From: Trueperaceae bacterium
Lineage (GTDB): Bacteria > Deinococcota > Deinococci > Deinococcales > Trueperaceae
NCBI GenBank assembly: GCA_029210865.1
Contig: JARGGE010000093.1
Coordinates: forward strand, 1-9,057
Direction: 5' to 3'
DNA length: 9,057 bases
Shown: piece after piece, positions 4,798 through 9,057 of the stretch
Numbering within the stretch: the stretch's first letter is position 1
How the letters are laid out: every line of letters begins with the position of its first letter
Translations under genes and position numbers: made by a program
The notes under the pieces: model-generated
Databases searched by the model: none
Told to the model about the DNA's origin: nothing
Seen by the model: the letters and a program-made list of their open reading frames with translations, nothing else

Positions 4798-6069
4798 ATG
4801 CCCCCTGCAGCCCCCGGCACGCGCGCGGCCGCCGAGCGCCGCCCCGTCGTCCCCCAGGCCGAGACGATCGAGGCCGACGTCGTGGTGGTGGGGGGCGGCA
4901 TCGTCGGCCTCGCCACCGCCGACGCCCTGGTCCGCCGCTACCCCGGGCTGTCGGTCGTCCTCCTCGAGAAGGAGGACGACGTCGCCAAGCACCAGACGGG
5001 GCGCAACAGCGGCGTCGTGCACGCCGGCATCTACTACACGCCGGGCTCGCTCAAGGCGAAGCTCAGCGTCGCCGGCGTGGTCGCGCTGCGGGCGTACTGC
5101 GCCGAACAGGGCGTCGCCTACGACCCGGTCGGCAAGGTGATCGTCGCGATCGACGAGGCGGAGCTGCCGCGGCTCGACGCGTTGGTCGAACGCGGCACCG
5201 CGAACGGCGTGCCCGGCCTGCGGGTGATCGACGCCGACGAGCTGCGGTCGATCGAGCCCTACGCCGCCGGCCTCCGCGCGATCCATTCGCCAGGCACCGC
5301 CATCGTCGACTACCCGGGGGTGTGCGCGGCGCTCGCGGCAGGGCTGCGGCGCGCCGGCGCGCGCGTCGAGACCGGCGCGCCGGTGCTCGCCATCGCCGAG
5401 GACGCCGCCGGCCTCACCGTCACCACGCCACGGCTGCGGGTGCGGGCGCAGCGGCTGATCGCGTGCGCCGGGCTCCACGCCGACCGCATCGCGCGGATGG
5501 CGGGTGCCGACCCCGACGTCACGATCGTGCCGTTCCGCGGCGAGTACTACTTCCTGGAGCCGCACGTGGTCGAGCGCGTGCGCGGGCTGATCTACCCCGT
5601 GCCCGACCCGGCGCTGCCCTTCCTGGGCGTGCACCTCACACGCACCGTCCACGGCGAGGTCGAGGCCGGTCCGAACGCGGTGCTCGCCCTCGCGCGCGAG
5701 GGCTACACGCACACGACCGTCAGCCTCGGCGACCTCCGCGAGACGCTCGCGTTCCCCGGCTTCTGGAGGCTGGCGGGTCGCTTCTGGTGGGTCGGTGCCT
5801 TCGAGTACTGGCGCTCCTTCCGCAGCGAGGCCTTCGTCGCCTCGTTGCGCAAGCTGATGCCGAGCCTGACCGTCGCCGACGTGCGCCGCGGCGGCGCGGG
5901 GGTGCGCGCGCAGGCGGTCGGCCACGACGGCAAGCTCGTCGACGACTTCGCCTTCGCCGAGACCGAGCGGGCGCTGCACGTCCTGAACGCGCCGTCGCCC
6001 GCCGCCACCGCCTCGCTGACGATCGGCGCGCACCTCGCGGAGCGGGTCCGGGGCTGGTTCGAGGCCTGA
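4798..6069 (+). CDS. lhgO: L-2-hydroxyglutarate oxidase (FAD-dependent)
   Basis: The protein has 423 residues, close to the 422 of E. coli LhgO (YgaF). It oxidises L-2-hydroxyglutarate to 2-oxoglutarate with FAD; in E. coli electrons go to the quinone pool at the membrane. The FAD-binding Rossmann motif is GGGIVG (32-37), with the ribose-binding acidic residue in LLEKE (55-59). Family signatures follow: HQTGRNSGVVHAGIYYTPGS (65-84), PFRGEYY (245-251), YPVPDPALPFLGVHLTR, VRAQAV (369-374) followed by DGKLVDDF, and NAPSPAAT (397-404). All are intact. The N-terminus carries about 25 residues before the Rossmann strand that the E. coli enzyme lacks; the -10 box placed for a leaderless start supports ATG 4798 all the same. 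No csiD or gab genes are next to it, so the source of its substrate (lysine catabolism or side reactions) is open. Confidence 0.95.
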   Translation: MPPAAPGTRAAAERRPVVPQAETIEADVVVVGGGIVGLATADALVRRYPGLSVVLLEKEDDVAKHQTGRNSGVVHAGIYYTPGSLKAKLSVAGVVALRAYCAEQGVAYDPVGKVIVAIDEAELPRLDALVERGTANGVPGLRVIDADELRSIEPYAAGLRAIHSPGTAIVDYPGVCAALAAGLRRAGARVETGAPVLAIAEDAAGLTVTTPRLRVRAQRLIACAGLHADRIARMAGADPDVTIVPFRGEYYFLEPHVVERVRGLIYPVPDPALPFLGVHLTRTVHGEVEAGPNAVLALAREGYTHTTVSLGDLRETLAFPGFWRLAGRFWWVGAFEYWRSFRSEAFVASLRKLMPSLTVADVRRGGAGVRAQAVGHDGKLVDDFAFAETERALHVLNAPSPAATASLTIGAHLAERVRGWFEA

Positions 6070-6087
6070 CGGCCGGCACCGACGACC

Positions 6088-6118
6088 GCGACGCCCGACC
6101 GCTTCGGTCGGGCGTCGC
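6088..6118. terminator. Shared terminator hairpin between lhgO and the membrane protein gene
   Basis: Bases 6088-6101 pair perfectly with 6105-6118 (14 bp) around CTT; the apex would open in practice to a GCTTC loop. It lies 18 bases after the lhgO stop and 26 bases beyond the stop of the convergent minus-strand gene, so it can serve both. No T-tract follows on the plus side. Confidence 0.7.
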
Positions 6119-6144
6119 TCGTGGTCGCGCGGGGCGCGGCGTGC

Positions 6145-6996
6145 TCAGGGGCGCGGGGCGCCGTCGTCGTCGAGGCGGAGCTCTGCCTTCAGGCGCGCTT
6201 CCTCGGGGCTCGGGTGCGAATCGGGGCGCTCGCCCTCGGCGGTCGCCAGCGTGGCCTCGGGGGCGGGGGCCCTCCGGGACATGGACGAGGGGGACCCGGG
6301 CGCGGGCGACACGGGAGGCGGGAAGGGCTGGGTCCTCGGCGTCGAGCCCGGGCCGGGCACGCCCGGGAGCGCCCCGGAGCGCCACAGGAGCCACACGCCT
6401 ACGGCGATGAAGCCGATCGGCAGCAGCCAACCACCGACCGCGCTGGCCGAGAACACCGCGAGCACGGCGAGGCCGACGGCCGGGAAGACCGCCCAGCCCT
6501 GCGGCTCGACGCGCAGCCGGGTCAGGGCGAAGAAGGTGGCGGCGAGGCCGAGCAGGAAGACGCTGCCGGACACCGCGGCGCCCACCCGGAAGCCGTCCAG
6601 GTAAGCCGTGAGGGCGAGCGCGAGCAGCGTACCGGCCGGGATCAGGGCCCACCAGCGGCGCTCGTCCTCGCGCCACGCGAGCCCGAAGGCGAGGCCGATC
6701 GAGCCCAGGAAGGCGGCGCCGCCGACGTGCGAGGCCGTCACCGAGGCGATCGCCAGACCGGCGAGCGGCAGGGCCGCGGCGCGCCAAAGGAACTGGCCGG
6801 TGCGCCGCCCCTGACCGAGCGCCAGGACGGCGAGGCCACCGAAGAGCACGAGACCGAACAGGCCGCCGAGGCCGTCGAGGACGCCGACGCTCGAGAGCAG
6901 GCCGAGGACGCCGACGACGATCAGGGCGATCGCGCCCAGGATGCGCGGTCGGTCGCTCGAGCCCGAGCTGGGGCCATGGGACTGGGGAACGGACAT
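6145..6996 (-). CDS. Multi-pass membrane protein, LiaF/DUF5668-like N-terminus
   Basis: The protein has 283 residues. ATG 6996 has a perfect AAGGAGGT (7009-7002) five bases upstream. After a polar lead (MSVPQSHGPSSGSSDRP) there are about eight hydrophobic segments, near 18-38, 44-60, 71-86, 91-107, 115-131, 138-158, 168-186 and 189-205. They are followed by a Pro/Ser-rich tail (about 209-260) and a charged end (EEARLKAELRLDDD). The first segment, RILGAIALIVVGVLGLLSSVGVLDGL, resembles the membrane part of LiaI/LiaF-type (DUF5668-like) proteins; the later segments I do not recognise. There is no enzyme motif. It is divergent from a NarL-type regulator and kinase, and LiaF proteins are inhibitors of such pairs, so a sensor or repressor role is a reasonable but unproven inference. 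The polar tail is probably cytoplasmic if the segment count is even. Confidence 0.75.
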   Translation of the reverse strand: MSVPQSHGPSSGSSDRPRILGAIALIVVGVLGLLSSVGVLDGLGGLFGLVLFGGLAVLALGQGRRTGQFLWRAAALPLAGLAIASVTASHVGGAAFLGSIGLAFGLAWREDERRWWALIPAGTLLALALTAYLDGFRVGAAVSGSVFLLGLAATFFALTRLRVEPQGWAVFPAVGLAVLAVFSASAVGGWLLPIGFIAVGVWLLWRSGALPGVPGPGSTPRTQPFPPPVSPAPGSPSSMSRRAPAPEATLATAEGERPDSHPSPEEARLKAELRLDDDGAPRP

Positions 6997-7022
6997 GCGG
7001 GACCTCCTTCGTGGTCGACCGC

Positions 7023-7028
7023 AGCGTA
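7023..7028 (-). promoter_or_regulatory. -10 box of the membrane protein gene
   Basis: On the minus strand TACGCT lies 26 bases before the ATG at 6996. Transcription from about 7016 would give a leader of about 20 bases holding the AAGGAGGT site, unlike the leaderless genes of this window. The box is identical to that of pepF. Confidence 0.5.
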
Positions 7029-7068
7029 GGGCGGCGCCGGCGGCGCGTGCGTCGGTCGTCGGTGGGGG

Positions 7069-7125
7069 GGCGCCGCCGCCATCAGGGGGAGCCACCTTCC
7101 CCCCTTCGGCGGAGGCGGCGGCGCC
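7069..7125. promoter_or_regulatory. Nested inverted repeats between the membrane protein and two-component genes
   Basis: GGCGCCGCCGCC (7069-7080) and GGCGGCGGCGCC (7114-7125) are perfect 12-bp arms. Between them GGGGGA (7085-7090) and TCCCCC (7098-7103) form a second dyad. The structure sits just upstream of the response-regulator -10 box (7136) and about 45 bases from the divergent one, where an operator for both would lie. Low-complexity GC-rich sequence can produce such arms by chance. Confidence 0.35.
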
Positions 7126-7135
7126 ACCGCGCGGG

Positions 7136-7141
7136 TAGGCT
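7136..7141 (+). promoter_or_regulatory. -10 box of the response regulator-kinase operon
   Basis: GGGTAGGCTGG contains TAGGCT, a TANNNT box. Transcription would start near 7148, so only a very short leader would precede the GTG at 7157. The purine run GGAGGA (7148-7153) lies just three bases before the GTG and may act as a tight ribosome site. Confidence 0.45.
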
Positions 7142-7156
7142 GGCCGCGGAGGATCC

Positions 7157-7852
7157 GTGCCCAGCGCGCCGCCCGACGCCCCATCCCGCCCCGAACCGGC
7201 CACCACGCGCGTGCGCGTGCTGCTGGTCGACGACCACGTGGTCGTGCGCCGCGGCCTGCGGCTCGTCTTCGAGCTCGAGGACGACCTGGAGGTGGTGGGC
7301 GAGGCCGGCGACGGCCGCGAGGCGCTCGCGCAGGTCGCGGCGCTGCACCCCGACGTGGTGGTCATGGACCTGCTCATGCCGGTGATGGACGGCGTCGCCG
7401 CCACCCGCGCGATCCGCGCGGAGCACCCCGACGTCGAGGTGGTCGCGCTCACGTCGGTGCTCGAGGACCGGCTCGTGGTGGACGTCGTCGAGGCCGGCGC
7501 CGCCGGCTACCTGCTCAAGGAGACGCGCCCCGACGACCTGTTCGAGGCCGTGCGCGCCGCCGCGCGCGGCGAGGTGCGGCTCGATCCCCGTGCCCAGCAG
7601 CGACTGATGCGCGAGCTGCGCGCGCCCAAGCCCGACCCCGGGGCCAGCGAAGCGCTCACCGAGCGCGAGCGCGACGTCCTGCGCCACCTGGCCCGCGGCG
7701 CGACCAACAAGGCGATCGCCCAGGCGCTCGGCGTCGGCGAGGCGACCGTCAAGACCCACGTGTCGAACCTGCTCGCCAAGCTCGGCCTCAAGAGCCGCAC
7801 GCAGGCGGCGCTGCACGCGCTGCGGGAGGGAATCGTCGAGGGCACGCCATGA
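7157..7852 (+). CDS. NarL/LuxR-family response regulator
   Basis: The protein has 231 residues starting at GTG 7157; GGAGGA lies three bases upstream, and no better start exists before the receiver domain. The receiver domain (about 18-135) has the acidic pair Asp25-Asp26 (LLVDDH), the phosphoacceptor Asp71 (VVVMDLLMP), Thr99 (ALTS) and Lys121 (YLLKE). A LuxR-type helix-turn-helix occupies about 167-225 (LTERERDVLRHLARG, then NKAIAQALGVGEATVKTHVSNLLAKLGL). All key residues are present, so phosphorylation-dependent DNA binding is expected. It overlaps the kinase gene by four bases (ATGA), which implies translational coupling and a cognate pair. The divergent membrane protein makes a LiaR/VraR-like envelope-stress role plausible. 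The sequence alone cannot separate LiaR from other NarL-type regulators. Confidence 0.93.
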   Translation: MPSAPPDAPSRPEPATTRVRVLLVDDHVVVRRGLRLVFELEDDLEVVGEAGDGREALAQVAALHPDVVVMDLLMPVMDGVAATRAIRAEHPDVEVVALTSVLEDRLVVDVVEAGAAGYLLKETRPDDLFEAVRAAARGEVRLDPRAQQRLMRELRAPKPDPGASEALTERERDVLRHLARGATNKAIAQALGVGEATVKTHVSNLLAKLGLKSRTQAALHALREGIVEGTP

Positions 7853-9057
7853 CCGGCGAGCGCCCGTCCGGCGACGCGGCGAGCGTCCCCTTCGTCCACC
7901 GCCTGGGTACCCGCCTCACGCTCCTGCTGCTCGGCGTGGTACTCGTGCTCGCCGCCGCCACCGCGGTGCTGCTGTGGCGCGGCCTCGACGCGATCGTCAG
8001 CGCCCGCGTGGGCGCACCGCCGGGCGTCGACCCGCTCGCAGGCGACGGCGCCTCCGAAGCGCTCGCGACCGTACTGCGCAGCTCCCTCGTCAACCTCATG
8101 GCGGTGGTGGCGGTCACGCTCGTCGCGGCCGCCGCCTTCTCGCGCGGGCTCCTCGTCGACCCGATCGTGCGCCTCACCGAGGCCACCCGCGCGCTCGCGG
8201 CCGGCGACCGCGAGGTGCGCCTGCGGCTCGAGGACCGCTCCGAGCTGGGCGAGCTCGCGCGGGCCTTCGACGCGATGGCCGACGCGCTCGTCGAGGCGCA
8301 GGACCGGCTCGAGGCCCGCGTGGCGGCGCGCACCGGCGAGCTGCGCGCGCTCCTGGCGCTGTCGAACACGATCGCGGTCACCACCGACCTCGACCCGCTC
8401 TTGGACACGGTGCTCGATCGCCTCGAGGCGACCGGCGCCGGGGCCGCGGCCGAGGTCCTCGAGGTCGACGCGGACGGCGCCACCGCGCGCCTCGCGCGCC
8501 GCGGCGAGCTGCCCGCCGACCCCCACCTCGACCCGCGCGCCCTGGCGACCGAGGGCCACGTCGCCGGTGCGGTGCTGACGCTCCCGCTGCGGGTGCGCGA
8601 CCGGACGGTCGGCGTCCTGCGCGCGGCGGCGCCGGCCGGCTCGGCCTGGGACGAGGAGCGCCGGCGGTTGGCGGCGGCGATGGCGGCGCAGGCGGCGGTC
8701 GCGATCGAGAACGTGCGCCTGTACGAGCGCGCCCGCGACGAGGCCGCCGACGACGAGCGGCGCCACCTCGCGCGCGAGCTGCACGACTCGGTCAGCCAGG
8801 CGATCTACGCGATCGTGCTCGGCACCCACGCCGCCCAAGGGCACGTGGCGCGCGCCCCCGAGAAGGCCCGTGCGGCGCTCGACGGCGTCGTCGAGCTGGC
8901 CGAGGCGGCGCTGGCCGAGATGCGCGCGCTCATCTTCGAGCTGCGGCCGGAAGCGCTCGCCGACGTCGGCTTGGCCACCGCCCTGCACCGGCAGCTCGAC
9001 GGCCTCGAGCTGCGCCACAAGCTCGCGACCGACCGCGCGCTCGAGGAGCTCCCCGAC
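7849..9057 (+). CDS. Sensor histidine kinase, HAMP-GAF-HisKA_3 (cut by window edge)
   Basis: There are 403 codons in the window with no stop reached. The ATG at 7849 overlaps the regulator stop. In order there is a short cytoplasmic lead; membrane segment 1 (about 21-44); a short outside loop of about 36 residues; membrane segment 2 (about 81-102); a HAMP domain (about 100-153, DPIVRLTEATRALAAGD then ELGELARAFDAMADAL); a helical linker; a GAF-like domain (about 165-290, ending VAIENVRLYERA); and the HisKA_3 dimerisation and phosphoacceptor domain. Its H-box ERRHLARELHDSVSQ has His312, and EMRALIFELRPEAL is the usual second helix. The HATPase_c domain should lie beyond the edge. The short outside loop suggests that the signal comes through the membrane, a partner protein or the GAF domain. 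The topology matches NarX/LiaS-type kinases, although LiaS lacks the GAF domain. Confidence 0.92.
   Translation, partial: MTGERPSGDAASVPFVHRLGTRLTLLLLGVVLVLAAATAVLLWRGLDAIVSARVGAPPGVDPLAGDGASEALATVLRSSLVNLMAVVAVTLVAAAAFSRGLLVDPIVRLTEATRALAAGDREVRLRLEDRSELGELARAFDAMADALVEAQDRLEARVAARTGELRALLALSNTIAVTTDLDPLLDTVLDRLEATGAGAAAEVLEVDADGATARLARRGELPADPHLDPRALATEGHVAGAVLTLPLRVRDRTVGVLRAAAPAGSAWDEERRRLAAAMAAQAAVAIENVRLYERARDEAADDERRHLARELHDSVSQAIYAIVLGTHAAQGHVARAPEKARAALDGVVELAEAALAEMRALIFELRPEALADVGLATALHRQLDGLELRHKLATDRALEELPD

Noticed and set aside
3136..6033. Very long minus-strand open frame that includes crp
   Set aside because: Only the last 236 codons are protein-like. Upstream it runs out of frame through the M23 gene and antisense to lhgO; stops are rare by chance at this GC content.
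3981..6410. Long plus-strand open frame of about 800 codons
   Set aside because: It is an Arg/Gly/Ala-rich shadow, antisense to M23 and in the wrong frame across lhgO and the membrane protein gene.
7507..9018. Long minus-strand open frame over the response regulator and kinase
   Set aside because: It is antisense to two genes with complete family motifs and has low-complexity composition.

Overview
The window is very GC-rich and densely coded, with strong G/C preference at third codon positions. Signal peptides end in ...AQ, strong AAGGAGGT or AGGAGG ribosome sites are present at some genes, and other start codons sit directly behind a TANNNT -10 box, as in leaderless transcripts. Together these suggest a Deinococcota lineage, perhaps Trueperaceae-like; Actinobacteria share some of these traits, so this is a moderate-confidence inference. 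There is no rRNA, tRNA, CRISPR array, transposase or other sign of a mobile element. The gene families are ordinary; the unusual features lie in regulatory DNA, a repeat and a broken gene.

Layout, left to right. (1) The N-terminal part of an M3-family oligoendopeptidase F (minus, cut by the left edge) is divergent from a secreted S1C serine protease with a DPFA-repeat linker and two beta-rich C-terminal domains (plus). Their two -10 boxes are joined by a perfect 8-bp dyad. (2) After a 20-bp-stem terminator comes a secreted single-heme cytochrome P460-family protein (plus). It converges on a Crp/Fnr-type regulator (minus), with two hairpins and a 41-bp tandem repeat between them; the last codons and stop of the regulator lie inside that repeat. 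(3) Upstream of the regulator is an M23 (LytM-type) peptidase gene (minus) interrupted by an in-frame amber codon just before its catalytic domain. (4) Divergent from it is a full-length L-2-hydroxyglutarate oxidase gene, lhgO (plus), closed by a 14-bp-stem terminator shared with the convergent gene. (5) A multi-pass membrane protein (minus) is divergent from a NarL-type response regulator and a HAMP-GAF-HisKA_3 histidine kinase (plus, ATGA overlap, kinase cut by the right edge). This set resembles a LiaFSR-type envelope-stress module.

How they may work together. The two secreted or membrane proteases and the three-component signalling set all concern the cell envelope. P460-family proteins act on hydroxylamine or bind NO, and some Crp/Fnr proteins sense NO or redox state, so a functional link between this convergent pair is possible but not shown. 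LhgO feeds L-2-hydroxyglutarate back into 2-oxoglutarate and stands alone here.

The main points for a second look are the amber-interrupted M23 gene, the identical TANNNT-N5-ATG arrangement at three genes, the 41-bp repeat with a diverged fourth copy, the dyad-linked divergent promoters, and the LiaFSR-like cluster. No wholly new system is evident.
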